NCBI GenBank assembly: GCA_947561715.1
Contig: OX387200.1
Span: 13,642,501 to 13,706,500, forward strand
DNA from: Ascidia mentula
Lineage: Eukaryota; Chordata; Ascidiacea; Phlebobranchia; Ascidiidae
Direction: 5' to 3'
Length of the DNA: 64,000 nt
Part shown: positions 12,001 through 27,000 of the stretch, one piece after another
Layout of the letters: every line of letters starts with the position of its first letter
How positions within the stretch are numbered: the first letter of the stretch is position 1
Notes under the pieces: generated by a model
What the model was told of the DNA's origin: nothing
The model's input: only the letters and a program-made list of their open reading frames with translations
Database searches by the model: none
Translations under genes and position numbers: made by a program

Positions 12001-15000
12001 CTTAAATAAAAAATGTAGGAGCTCTGAGGGTTGTCAGCATAATTGTACAATAGTTGTTACTGTTGTACATAGTTGCTGTGGTTTTATAAGTTTGGTTGGC
12101 AGACAAACCCTAACTTAGCCCAAGCTTGGTTCTGTTGTGCTAACCTGAAAGAATATACTTTGCTGAGTTTACCGAAAAAACGGTCGAGACGTTTCAAAAC
12201 AAGAAATAGGGCGGGACGAACCGCTTCTATCGACCAATCAACGACCGGCAACATCCGTTTGATGTAATAAGCCAAACCAAGACTGACAGTTGGAACAGAT
12301 TCGTCGGTCAATATCTGAAATCCACTACATTTAATGCTGAACAATCTGTCCATGTTCACCTTTGCATCTTGCAAACCTTCAATAGAGAATGTGCAATCTC
12401 CGCGAGCCGGTTGTGCGACTTGACACTCAGAAATTCATCGCTATGACTCGGCTTTAACATCTGCATTCTGTGGTAGAAGCAACATTTGCAAAATATTGCA
12501 CTTTCAATGCGGGGAATGCAAAAAATTAACAAATTCGCGAAAGGCAAATATAAAACTATTGTAATCATGCCATGGTACATTTTTGACATCACAGTTGGGA
12601 ATTATGACCTTGCTCTGGTGTGTGTAAAAAAAGTTGTGCATAGCTGCAGGATGACGTCACGGGGTGCAACGAACTCTTCAATGGTTTGAGCTCCGTCACT
12701 CGAATCCTGTATATTCAACCCTTCCTCTATAATCCTGCGCAATATTTTAAAATGAAATAATTTTCAAGCACTACCGGGGTGATTCCAAAATAAAACGAAA
12801 ACGTATTTTTTTAAGAAATCAATCCGTTTTTGTCTTTCAAATACAAATATATTTCGATAAAAAGCATTTCCTTTGTCTAATCTATATTTAAACCAATTAA
12901 TCTATGTTGGGAATTTTTCTATTATAGCCTATAACAGTGGGACCAAATTTTAGCAAATATACCCGAGGTCGCGGGCGGATCTCGCATGTTGAGCTTGTGT
13001 TTGGTCGTTGTGTTGTTGGGATGCGGATATTATTGTTCGGGTAAGAACTTCCACACTCGACAGAAGAGAGCGAATATTAATCGACATATCGTTCAGCTGT
13101 ATAAACTCTGCAAAGATAATGTTGTCCAAACCTCACGAATGAAGACATACAAGCCGAATTGCACAAGCGTAGCATGCTGCTGCAAGGAAACAAGTCAATT
13201 TGGTTTTTATTACGAACCTTCCGTTGGGGACATGTTGGTTTGCATGTAGTCCAAGTAGCACGGCAAGATACTGTTAATAACGACAAGCATTTCGAGCGTT
13301 CTACTCGTTTCTGGCTGATAGGCAATGACAGTGATACAAAGCCTGAAACCCAAGGGAATAATTGGTTTAAGTTCTCAATGACAAAACAATTTTGTAAAAT
13401 TTCCATCGCAGATAAATGATAACCTCACCGAAAATAGTCGCCAAAGGTGATGTTCTCCATCTCACTCAGACATTCGTCGACCGGCTTAAGCGGCTTTTCG
13501 GCTTTAACAAGACTCATAACCTTCATGCAGAAATCACCGATGAAAGTTACTCTGATCATTTGAGAAAATGAGACTTTTCACGAACCTGTAGCTTGTCGAC
13601 TTCCTCAGGGGTTTGCAGCGAGAGAAGAAGTCGGAAGAATACATCGGGGGAAAGTTGATCGATCGGATCTTTTTCACCCGATAGTTTTAACCAGTTGAAT
13701 TCCTTTGATTGCGAAGTCAATGATGTTTTTGTTTTTTTTATAAGATAAATCCTACTTTATTTAATGTCAACCCACCGACAGAAGGGGAGCAGCATTGGCA
13801 AACAGTTGCAGAATAAACGGCTGCCTGTGAACTTTAAACATTTGTTTAAAAACGAGTTCTAAGCACGATCGAATGAGGTCGTTATGGTGATGTTTGCTGT
13901 AAATCTAAAAACATATTCTATCAGCACCAATCAAGTTGCAACAATCGCAGTAACTGACGTACGCATAATATGGAAGGAAGCACCAAACTGTATCCTGGTA
14001 AAGTAAAAGTGTGAGCAAGATGGACGACAACATCGATCACAGCGGCACAGAATCGGCGAAGTAAGGGAGGTTCTTCGCAGTGGACGACGAGACCCGCACA
14101 AAGAACGTGCATGAAACACAGTAAGTCATCCTCCCAAGGAAAGTCCTCTGTAGACGAATTTGCAAGTTATTGGATGACCAAAAATGTCAAGAAAGCTTTA
14201 AACAAATCAAGTAAAGATTATTTAACATGAACGTCTTCACGGGATTTAGAAATGTAAAAAAATAACAATTGTACGTTACTTGAAAGTGAAAGAAAAAGTT
14301 CGACAATAAAGTCCATCCAGTAAAATTTCTGGACAACATCAAGTTGCCGGATGACGTCACCATGCTTGGTGTCGAACATAAAAAACTCTGCGTCCATCGC
14401 CTAAACACAACACACAATTTCCAAACATAATCTTCGTGACTTGGAAAAACCAAACGTCATCTTACCTTTCTCGGAAACGACCACAACTTGTTTAGTTCGT
14501 CTTGTATAAATGTGGCGTTCAACTGTTGATCCACTGGATTTTTTTGGTGACACAGAGCGGAAATAATGAATCTTAAACGAGCGATTTCGGCAAGTTTTAA
14601 CGCAACGACTCTGTCTGTCATCAATTTGGTTCCCTCCTCTTCTTCCATTTCCACCAGGTTCAACTGCGCGTGAACAGTTTATTGCATTTGCCATTTACGC
14701 TGTCTTGAATTTTAAACCATGAACTGTTACTGTGTTTCATGTTGATTAAAAAACACCAAAATATGAACCTCGGGGTAGACAGCTTTTCGAAACTGGTAGA
14801 AGTCGCGAACGTAACAGTGTCGACAGAGGATTTGATTTTTCTGTCGATCAAACAGCTGGTACTTGTTGTGATCCGACTCAGGAATATCGATCGAGATAAG
14901 AGCTTCCCTCAAAACCGTATCAAATGTACTCAAATCGGTCACTTCAATCTAGGAACAACAACTTTTTATGAATATGTTGTATTTTACAAATATTTTAATC

Positions 15001-18000
15001 GCTCTGCATTTAATTTAATTCACGAGATGGCGCTGCACACTTTTAATAACATTTACTTACGAAAATACAATTTTATATGAATAAATTAAATACAAGCAGA
15101 CAGTTTTAACAATCAATATTCGTTCATCCATGGGTGCAGCTTTGCATTAAATTACCCTGGCACACAATATGGAAATAGAGTAATAGACCCTATTCTACTC
15201 ACTTGTGTCGGCATATAATAATCACCCTGATTCCACACAGTTAACTTTTTAGCGCCCGGTATACCAGCTGTTATCAATACCTGCAAAGTACAGAAACATC
15301 CAACGTTATCATCACGCTTTCAACCTGTCCATGGTTTATGGAATTAATGGAGAACATTAACTGCTCACCTGTGTGTCTATCTGTTCCTTTCTTAAGGCAA
15401 GTTTGATAGTTTTTAGATCAATTGCTTGCGCACTGGGTACTAAGGCCGTAATGGCCATTAACGACGCAGCAATTAGTTCCTCATTGGTGGTGGCTAAGCG
15501 ATTGTAATGAAGTATTCCTTCGATCTGTGAAGAAAAATATGGGGAATAAATCACGACTGCGTAACGTAGTTTTCTCTGCTCTCTCGCAAGAGCAGAGTTT
15601 AATATATATTTGATCGGTTAACCACTATATCGGTGATAGGTAACTAGGAAAAGGTTTTTATTTCGGCTTTTTGTATTCTAAACATTCAGATCGGGAAAGT
15701 TCACCGAGAGCAGGCGTAATATAGTTGTGGCAACATAGTCAAATGAGAAAATGGTCAAACTGTCATTTGTTACAACATATATACTCTCCAATCAGAGTGC
15801 AAAAAAACGATTTGTGCCAAGATTTTCCCAGGTGATAATTTGTCAATGTTACATCCTTAGAAAACCCCATTGAAGGTGGTTGACATATTTATAAGATTCT
15901 TAAAACCTTTGTTAGTAGACTCTTCACACATATTAAGCACATGTTCACAAAAAAAATGTACCTACATGCCAACGATAGCCATGCTTAATTACTGTAAACC
16001 TTTATACCCCTATATACAATAACAATGTACACCAAGCCCAAGCACATATATCTTACCAAGTGGCTCAACAAGACGTGTGCTATGGAAGGTGATATATCTT
16101 GTAACATGTTGGGAAGTCTGCGCAAAATCCACAGGGAGTGGAACTGCTCGCTTTTGTCGGTCATTTTCTCGAGTATGCAACGCAGGAACAGACTTGTATC
16201 TTCGCCCATACAAGTTGTCACCAAGTTTCGGGCGATGTCCCCAACTAATGTTAAATCTATTTTTTAAATTTTTTCTTGCGACAACAAACGCATGTCACAA
16301 TTCAGCAATATGAAGAAGGGCGAGAATATGCCAACCAAAGTCAGTTGTTAAAGAAACTCATTGATAACGTAAAAACATTAAACATGTTGTTACAGCCTAT
16401 TTACAAACCATGAAGCTTGAACGTTTTATATTTTAGAAAACATCATCCAACACTGCTACACAGCCATATTCAGTCAGGTGATCACATGCAATATTCACAC
16501 GAGGTGGTAAGAAGAAATTAAATGTGATTCCATATGATAGGTTAGGAATAAGGGAATCTGAGCGCGATGAAGCTTACCTGACTGGTTTTCTTTTGTTGTG
16601 TAAACATCCGAGGTACATTGAAGGACAACTGGAAGACAAGCTGCGATGCAGGGCGGATATGCTGGAGAGTTAGGGAATGTGGATATAGGATCCAATCTAC
16701 ATATGTTTTCTTGACTGCCTAAAAATTAAATACCGTATCGTTTCGTCGAACCTTGCTGGCATTCGAGGATCTCTAAGAATATGTTTAAACCAATGTCATG
16801 GCAATAATATATTATACAGCGCGATGAGCCTATTTTCTTTTAAAACTAAACACTTAAAACAAAATTTTGTAATGTGCGCTGATTCATCTTTTGACAGACA
16901 GCACAGCAATGACAAATTCCACAAATACTCTCTTCGCTGTGTGATCTACCTTCAAGATTGTTAATTCTGGTTCTACTGTGCCTTTTCCACTCTTCTTTTT
17001 TCGATTCACTGGACAAGTTGTTTGATCCGACACTGGGAAGCCGGGAGGACAAACGTCGACTCGGGCAAGTTGCTTCTGTAAAATCAAAACCAAATCACGT
17101 GCAAGCAGTAACACTTTCATTGCCACAAGCAACAAAAACATTATACTTTCATTTCCAAAACTATCGGTGGTGTTAACATTAACAAAAAAATTGTTTTGTG
17201 ACGTTGCGTCAACATTGGGCGAAACATAAAATGAAAATGTTAACAAGTTGTATATGTGATTTACCTTCTTCGAACTCATCAGTGTTAACTTTCTTGCGAG
17301 CTTCGGCGAGGATGGTTTGTGTGATTGGAACGTCAGTGAGATGAAATTTGCTTCGCGCGATAGACCGTTGTTCCTTTTCCCTTTGCAGAAGTTTTTTCAA
17401 TTGCTGTTCCTTGTAGTGGGACCTGATGTAAATCAATGGAATACATTTACTGAACTTAAAAAGGTTATAGTGTTATCTTTAGTCGCAACGTTTTTTTACA
17501 ATAACCGAACATGCGATTTTTTAAACCGTTTATCACACAGTTTAATCTTTTTGACAACCGTTAACTCGCGGCTGTCGTTATTGCCTTTAGCGAAAAAAAA
17601 AAACAACAACAAAAGTACTGCATGTTATTTACTATGCATGGCTAACTGGCCATACAACAAACTCACTGTGGAGATATATGTTTTATGTAAGCCAAGCAAA
17701 TGTGACAGAAAGATAAGGAACAGTTTGTACATACAGTGTATCCGTGGCCAAAAAGGCGGCTCCTTGCGCGGAAGAACTGTTCTGGGCAAGAATCTCATCG
17801 ATGTTAATTATGTTAGGAACCCATGGTGGATCAGGAATAACTGGTGTCTCCAAACCCAAATCAGTCGCTGACAACGTGAAAGAGGCAGAGGGAACATTAA
17901 ACTACAAAACAAAACAAAGCGTCAGACTTAACCTATAAGCCATAGCAGCAAAGCTACACCAAAAGCAGTCTAATAAAGCTCATTGTGTACCCTGTGATAG

Positions 18001-21000
18001 CAATAAACCTTAAGCGCAACATACCTTATAAGCATGCCTGGCTTTAAGTTCGGTGTTTTTCCACGTGTCATAGCGACAATCCCAAAGCACGCGAAGCTTG
18101 CGTAGCGCCCTCACGCGGTGAGTTGGGTTGCTATGACAGAGGTCAACCATGATGCAGGTATGCACGTCATCAGGTATCCGAAATGACGACAATAAAAACA
18201 GCGACGCTAGGAGAGGAAATTTGAGCGCAATTAAGGATTAAAACATCCAAAATTGTGATATCCTTGTCGTTTCTTACCGGCAATCTTGGTCATGCACTTG
18301 CTTCCATCGAGCATAATTTCCCAGCATAGAGCTTGTGTGTCAACAAGTAAGGAATCGGGAAGCAAGGTAACCGCCTTCAGTAGTGTGGAGAGTGGCATTT
18401 TTGTCAGGATGGAAGCTCTGCTCTTGAGGTACCTGCAACGCAGTGAACGGTTTCTGGCATGATTCGTTTGTTAAACCGCTGTTTAGTTTTACGGAGTATG
18501 TGGTCAGGTTGGAAATGGAAATATTTAAATACAAAATGACTTACATTGAAAAACTAGTTGTCGGACTTTTTTCTTGGCGTGCTTCAGGTGTTCTTACAAT
18601 CTCCTCCTAAACATCACGGTTATAATACAACTTAACCACAGCTAAGCAAAATATACGTTTAACCCACAGCTTCTTGATTTGTAACAGCTTCAAATATGGC
18701 GTTGACCAATCGATTGCATGAACGCGTTATTCTTTGGTGGCAAAACGGGTGACAGAAATCGATGTGGTTGCAGAGAAAGTTTTGTTGATTTGCAAAAGCG
18801 AGCATGACCTTAAAAAAAATGAGCATATAACTATCTGAAATAAAGAAAGCATGCAATTTCGTTCGCATGCATAATCTTTGAAATCAACAATATTCCATCA
18901 CTTGTCAACAAATTGGAAAACGACTTTTTTACCTTAAGCCATGACAAACTATCCATCGACGTTGATTCGGGTTTCGTAGATGGACTTGGGGATCTTACAT
19001 TAGACAGATTCGAGTCTCTAGGATCCGATTGCACCGAACTTGCGCCCAGCGAGGCAGTACTACCGAATGACAATCGACTGCAAGAGCTGAAAGGAGAAAA
19101 GTTTCCTCCCAAGTAAAGACTATTTGTTGGAACAGTGAGTGTGTTTCCACTTGAAGGCGTACTCAAGGGACATCCCCCAGTGCAAGACTTTCCACCAAAC
19201 TCAGATCCTTCCGCCTTGCTTGTCCGTTGACCCGCTGATAATGAGTCTGACAAATAGATATCATAGTTACTAAGCGGTTGGCAACCTATGAACATCGTTT
19301 CTAATCACCCTGCAAAATGCCGCTTCTGGCAGAAGTGTCGGTGACGCTGTTCGTCTGCTGGTCTAGTTGGCTGGAAAACTTTATGGTTTTTCGCCATGAT
19401 GATTCGCTGTGTTTGATTTGCGGAACTACGATCATTCCAGTCGTGTGATCCAAAGCTGAAACAAACAAAGCAGTATTATTACGCAACAAATTGGTGATAA
19501 TTTCAACAAACAACTATTTGACATAAAGATTCGACATAAACTTAAACATCGGAATATTCCTGTGAAGTTTTCATAGGATTTTTCTATTTTAATTAAAATA
19601 TTATGAATGAGGATTGTTATATAATGATTTGCACATCGCGCTGAAACTACAACAATTTTCCCCAAACTGTTGAAAATCGTGGCACTCCACCAACCTTGGG
19701 CTTTGGCCTGAAGATATTCTTCATGCGGCAACCTCGGAAATACATCTCGCAAGAATACAGTGATCTGATACAGAAGATCCACAGCTGCGAGCGAAAGGGC
19801 AGTTGGACATTTCTTCCCGGAGTCGTTGACGCGCACTTAAACCAAGTTTAAAGTCGGTGGTGAATTAATACACACAACACGATGTAACATTTCACTGAAA
19901 TTAAACTGACTGTCGTAGAGAAAGTTTTCCTTTAGATCCTCTTCATAATTCCGAAGCTGTTCATCTTTGTCGCGAATGTCGCCAAGAACAGTTTTCGGGT
20001 CGTTGCAAATAGCTAAAACTTTCTCGAGAAACTCGGACACTGCCTGTGAATTTTTTTAAATAATATTATAAGCACGAGTGATATAAAATAAGATTAAACT
20101 AAATCAAATTCTTATGATGAAATATTGTCAGTTAAACATAAGTTAAACATGTAGTTTGGTCTTACTTCTGGTGGTTATGTTGTAACATGATATTAATATA
20201 TGTTATAATAAGAAACTAAACAACACTTGGGAAAAAACAGATAACGTGTAGTTAAACACGCATATACCTCTCCCCATTGCAGGAACAATTTGGCAGTTTT
20301 GGTGTAAAATTTTGCGTTTTTGTGACATCGTTTGCTATGGAAGATGCGCTGTTGCATCCAGTGCGGCCACGCACCGTTGGAACAATTCTCCACAAAGTTT
20401 GCGCACAATAGAAACACAGTTGCTCGCGAAACAACTGGAGATTCCTGAAGAAAAAAAGTCGTGTTACAAAGTGCATCGCTGTGGGATATTTGCATGGAAA
20501 TAAATTTATTTGTGCGTGTAAAATTATTATATCTTTAGTAAGCCGCGATTGTCCGCTAATACAAGCTATGCAGAAAGTTAAAGTGGTGACGTCACTTACC
20601 AATCCCATGAGAGAAGCGATTACGCTCGGTTCTGGAACAGTGCCTGGTGGACAACAATCCATCAAAAAATACAGTATCCTTGAACCATTTTTAATGTCCG
20701 ACTCGTCAACTAAAAATTCACTTGTTTTGTCAATTCCACCTGATTTCGCGTTTCTGGAATACTGAGGCGATTCTGCAAAAATATAGCAAATTTAGCATTT
20801 TAAATACACCGACAACCACATTCACTCACTAATGACGTCGCATTCGAATTCTTCATCTTTTTCTGTGCGTTTTGAAATTTTCTTTTTAATCATTCTCGAA
20901 AAAAAAGTTGTGTTCAAGTCTTCTTCATTTTCTGCCCCGAATGGTATTTTATTCTGAGACAAAAACATACAATAAATTTACCAACATATATCCCCGGCAA

Positions 21001-24000
21001 ATCGCGGGAAGCTGATTGCTCGGTAAAGAAACGATCCAAAATAACAACCTATTATCGATGTCATGACAAGTGTTTATAAATTTAAAGTGTTTCTTGCCTG
21101 ATTTTTGGTTTTAAATATGCTTCCAATTTTGTTGAAACGTCTTCTGTCATTGTCAAAAGAACGACCAAAGTCATCCTCGTCTGAAGACAGTTCATGTGCA
21201 GATCTTAATAAATTACAATCTTATTTACTACAGCAGTAAGTATAACCTGAAGTAAATGTGGTTTTATGAACAAAAACTGATGAAATTTAGATCAAAATAA
21301 AGTTATGAAATGAAAAAAACGAAAAGAACATCCAAAATAAACATAATTAGTTCCTTTTCCATTTGTAAAAATGCATATGTTTATCAGACAAGTAATCTTC
21401 TTTCGGGCGTAACGGCATGGATACAAACGTACAATAATTTGGGGGTGGTGGTTCCGCTTAGTGAGTTTCCCTGGATATGCTGACTGCTTGAAAGTGAAGT
21501 TCGATCGAGAAATTCCATGCTAAGACGGAATATGTTGCTTGGTTTGTTCGAACCGCGTTTTTCAAATCGTTTGGCGAAGAGTGGGCTTGACGCCAAATCG
21601 ACCCCACCTCGTCTTGAAAAGTGAGATCCAATTTTTAAGAGTGAATATATCCATTAAAATACGACAGTAATTTACCTCATTGCACGTGTTGAACGCGGGG
21701 TAGTAGTTTCAGATGGAGCCGGCTGCTTTACATTCTTTGGTTCCTTTTAAACGCAAAACATTTTATATCGTATTTCAAGGATGCTGGGTCATGTATATTG
21801 CAACAAACTCTTCAGAAATTTGAACATTTAATACGAAAAAATTACTCGTTTTTTCGAAAAATAATGGTTTTTGAAGAGCATTAGTTTCATTTTAATAACT
21901 CGATTTTTTAAATCTCAAGGAATTTTGGTTCCATAAATGAAACCTGTTGCAAGTCACGATGTGTAAAGTAAAAAAAATATGGCACCTGGTCTTTCAACCA
22001 TTGCTGACGCTTTTTCATCGGTACCGACATAACAGAAAGGAGAACGCGATTGAATGCAGAAGGATGGCGTATGCGTACGAACTGCACAAGATGACGAACT
22101 TCCTCGTAAAGATTCTGTCCCACGGCAATAAAAACATTAAAATATCAAGCTTATTTGAAAACGTACGAACTTATTAAAAATAATACTTTATTTTTTAATT
22201 CCGTTATATTTATTCACCTTGTTTTGGTTGTTGTACATTTTCTTATCCATCTCAACGCATTTATTAACAAGGCCGCGAAAAATGGTTTTAATCACAACAT
22301 CTTCCAACTGGGTATTTGCTGATGCATTGGCACAAAGTACTTCATCGTTTAACTCTAAAACCACACAAAAATTTTTTACTGTAATTAGAGCTATCTTAAA
22401 TTAGGAATTTTTATTTAATTTAAAACTAAAACAGATACAATGAATTTCGCCATCAAGTTGTATTTCACCAATGTCAACAGAAAAAGATAGAAAAAGAAGT
22501 TTTTCTACCTCGAACATCGCAGCTATTGATGTCTATAGTGCAGTATACCAGTAAAGGATGGAGAAAATCCATTGTATCGGCAAGGGGTTGATTATCGATC
22601 ACCGACTTCAAGTAATTACAGAACGCATCGCGTTCCATTGAAAAAATATTTGTCAGCATCAGTCGTGTCTGGATTACAAAAAATGAAAATGTTAATACAC
22701 AATATGATAACGCAGTAATGGTTCATAGGTGGCAGAATCCTACACCGTATGATTGTAGATATATCGGCGAGTTGCGTTAAACATTTGTATAAATATTTTC
22801 TGGCATTAGGAAATTTGGGAAAAAAAATTAACTTTAACAACAACGTAGCGTATCCAATTACGGTCGCTCTCATTTTGTTGCTTGTCGTGCTTCTGTTCCC
22901 TGAACGAGTACATCCGTTTGTGCATCCGAGATGACAAGTAAAACCATGAAGGACACGAAGGAGCTTTGCCAGTTTTGTTGATAATCCCTTAAATATAAAA
23001 GTCCAAATAAAAGGTTCTCGGAACACAACGTACCACTTGTGTATGGTAAATAGATTTTCCATCAGAGGGAGAAAAAAAACAAAACCATAGCGGAATGAAT
23101 ATTAATTAAAACAAGCATAATACTTTTTGTGTATAAGGTCATTAGTGCCAACCTCGCCTGCAGATGTGAACGTGTGCATTTGAAATAAACACTCAATAAT
23201 TTGCAAACAGATGTCCATCAGTCGCAAACCAAGATTTCTTTCAACCACCAAACATAACACCGACAGAATGACGTCAACAGATATAGATCCATCAGAGCTA
23301 GCATAGTTGGAATGAGAAAGCTTGCTTCCTGGTTTCGGTGTGCGCTGATTAAGACAAGACTCCGAAATCCAGTTTTTTACTGGCAACTAAATAATATCAA
23401 TAGTTTGGATGACCAATGTTAAGATTAAATTCCAAGAGTTAAACTTAAATTAAATTTATGCATTGCAAAATGATTCGAACATTGCAACTATCTATTCAGT
23501 TAAGGTAGTGGACAGAAAAATTACACCACACCTTATACTTACGTTCAATGCCTTCAAAAATCTGTTTCCCGCACTTGAAGACTTTATTCCACCTGATGAC
23601 GACATGAAAAGTTTTTTTGATAAAACAACACCAAGATCGGCAATTCCAGTTTGTAACAATTCACTGACCAGATATTTTGGTGCCCGAAAATTGTGAAGAT
23701 GTTCCGTCCGGAATATTTTGCGCCTGGCTATAACTTGGAGGTTGATCAACTGATGTGGTTTCAGGTCGCGGGCGAGGGTTGACAGCAAACGTCTGGTGTA
23801 AAAAACAATCCCATAAACCGCGTTTCTCAGAATCAGTGAATCAAGCAAATATTTTTTGCCTGTATAGATTCATTAATTAGAAATCACAACTGGGTCGAAA
23901 CTAATTTCACCTGACGAGCCTGAAGGAAATGCGAACTCTCTATCGACTAAACTTCGGAGATTGCATGCTAAGCTTTCATAAGTTTCAAAATTGGAAAGTA

Positions 24001-27000
24001 TTTTCACATATAATGGTATACTGTAGCTAGTGAAAAAAACACATTTGTATTTTCAATGTTAACACTGTGCAATGACCAGAATGGAAACATAAATGTTGCC
24101 TGGTTGATTCAGAAATAAACACCAGACTTACCCTGCGCCTAAACTGAAAGCGTTGTTTGGGGAGAACTGATGATCCGGATAACAGAGAAACACTTCCGTA
24201 TGATGGAGGATTGTCTTCAGTCTAAAATAAAACTTATTTTGCCAACACCGAGCATAGATTTTTTAATGCGAGTATCACTGTTGTTCAGTTTACCGAATCG
24301 TTTAGATCTGTCTGAGAAGAAAACTTGGAGGTAAAAGCTGAAATTGAAATCCGTCGCAAGGAAGTAGAAGAAAACTTTCTCTTTTTCACGTTTGAGTTTT
24401 TGCGTCGTTTTGTCGCAGACGATTTTATCAACGACCGTTTCTAAGAAATAAAGTATTTATGTCAGGACAAGGCAAGTGTCATGGTTATAAGCAGGTTTGT
24501 TCGTTAAATTTTATTGAGGTTTAAATTTCGTCACATTAATGACAGGGGTACATAACTCAAACAGTGATGCGTGCTATTTTTGTTTTACATTATCAAGTGT
24601 GTGCAAAACATTTGTGTGACCATTTTCTAGGGGTAATGTCCTAAAACCTGTTTGCAAAATAAGCTTTACTGAACGTTGTTGGATCTAAAACAACATTTAA
24701 ATAAGGACGAAACTTGGAAAATATTTTTAACATTTCTCTGACGTTAAAAATCAGCCCGGGATAGGTTGAGAAAAGTCATGGAAATCTCATTTCCATTGGG
24801 TATGCTTAGTGGTTAAAATTTGCGCTGTAGCAGATATTATCTAGCGATATCTAGTGATACACCCAATTTATCCAATCAAAACGGAGAAATTTACCGAAAA
24901 ACTATTCAATGCTCTTTTATCTGTTGTTGAAAAATTCGGTTTCTTCGTAAATGACAGCGGCGTTTGGTCAAACGGTTCTAGAAAGTCAAATAGTAGGATA
25001 AAATTAAAAGAGCATTCCATGTTGCACAAATTTTTACACAAAAATGATTTGGCATAAACGTGATTTAAACGGCATTTAGAATTTTCTCCTACCATTACCA
25101 ACAGGATGACTTCATTTACTTGACAAAAAAACCTTAAGTAATCTTACATTGTTCTAGTGATGTTCCAAGTTCCAAATTATCCGGCCCGGCCGGATCCGGA
25201 TAGTTATTTATCAAATCCGGCCGGATAATTTGGATCCGGCAGTTTGTTAACACTGATTCGTGTATTATGGCAAAAATGCTATGTTAAGGTTAGCCTGTCA
25301 TGAGTGGAACAAAAAAACGTGGGCATTTATTAATATGGTATAACACGTCACGAAAAACCTTAATAACAAATAACAAAAAAATCTTACGTCGGCGGGTATA
25401 ACAGACTGGGTCCCAAAAACGAGTAATTTGCGAATTGTTTGTACGCTTTTAGGACAAAAATGCTTTCCCAACTATCCGGTTAAATTAAGTGTATTATCCG
25501 GCCGGGTCCGGGTATTGAAAATTGGTCAATATCCGGCCGGGTCCGGGTACCCGGATCCGGCGCAACCCATCACTACATTGTTCTGTATGAAACATCTCCG
25601 ATGCAAATACGATGTTATATTTATACCTGACTCCTCTTGTTTGTATGGAACTTCTTTCTGTGCTGAAAGGATTGTGATTGATCTCTTCATCCCCAATCGC
25701 AATTCAGGCTTTCTATTAATTAAAGACTGACAACGTCGGTGAGCTGACCTGCATTAAACAAAGGAATAGTCATGACCGTCTTGTTTATGGGATTATAAAC
25801 AATACTAGTTTTTGTGTTTGTGTTTGTTCTGTAATAACGTCATGCAGTGACTTTCACAAAAAAATTATACACAAGCTGACCAGCAAAGAAACCTGAATTG
25901 AAGAAATTTCTGCTGCAGACAAAGGTAAAATTCTTACTGGCCAATGAACTGATGTCCCTTCATGGAAGTTGATTTCTGAACTTTCTTCAACAAATAAGTA
26001 ACTCCCCACAAGACTCCATCTTCCGACCAACGCTGATGCAACAAACAATCAAGAACTGCTGCGTCAAAGAGAGTCAGCTTCTGTGGCTTATTAGAGGCAT
26101 GCTCCACTGAGGAACTGAAAAAAAATTTAGCTTGGTACTTCCATAGTTTGTCCAATGGATATGGTCGAAATCCAGTACAATTTATCAATCTGTTATTTTA
26201 GCAAGTTATTTTGTATGACAGAAAGTATTAGACGCACTTACGTGCTAGGACTGTTGGGAGCTAGGGTAACGGTGATAGTGGGATCTCTTGACTTGTCAAT
26301 ACTAATCGGAGCTTTAAACGCCGCTACATCTGGTTGTTCGTGGTTCCAGAGTGGTTTCCAAATCTTTTGTCCACTTCACAAAACAACAAATACGTAGCAA
26401 AGTACTTTTCATCTCGATGTATCATACAAGTCTCATTACAGTTGTACAGTCAACAGGGTGTTGATTAGGGTGGTGACACATCATGAAACCGGCCAAAATT
26501 TAACCGATATTTTGACTCTAAAATATTGTTGGGAAAATTCAGACAAGAATGAACAATATCTTGAAAAAAAATGTTATTTTAATGAACTTTAACACACATT
26601 GACGCAATTCAACCCAAAAGTTGTTAAATCTACGTGAAGTTTTCAAAACGATAGCAAACCAGGCAGCATCGCGCCTAATATTTTACTTTTTAGAAAAGTA
26701 ACACGCGGTAACACGGCCAGCGACGAAAATCAATGATGTCTGTAACGACCGCACCTCGCTAGGCGGAAAGTCAGGTCTGTGTCTTTCAAGCAGTTTAGGA
26801 TGGGAGGAAACAAGTACACGAAGAGTTGTATGTTTTCGAAACTGATGCAATTATCTTCGCTGTCTCTCGTTTCGGCGCCTTCACACGCACTACCGAAATC
26901 GATGAAAATCCAATGCAGTGTGTGAAGCAATTTTGTTGCTGGCACGCCGAATTTGTCTGCTTGGCCTTCAAAAATTGAACACGCTGGTAAAGCAATCTTG

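Noticed and set aside
12986-13249. Plus-strand 87-codon frame with an apparent signal peptide, dibasic site and CCC-containing tail, resembling a secreted cysteine peptide
   Set aside because: It runs antisense across UNC80 exon 48 (12963-13107), whose product SVEVLTR matches the family, so the frame is most likely a shadow. The attractive donor-like GGTAAGAA lies inside that exon's complement.
22746-22987. One continuous UNC80 exon through 22746-22987
   Set aside because: It is open, but ends in the wrong phase for the next exon and aligns worse than the model with the 62-nt intron.
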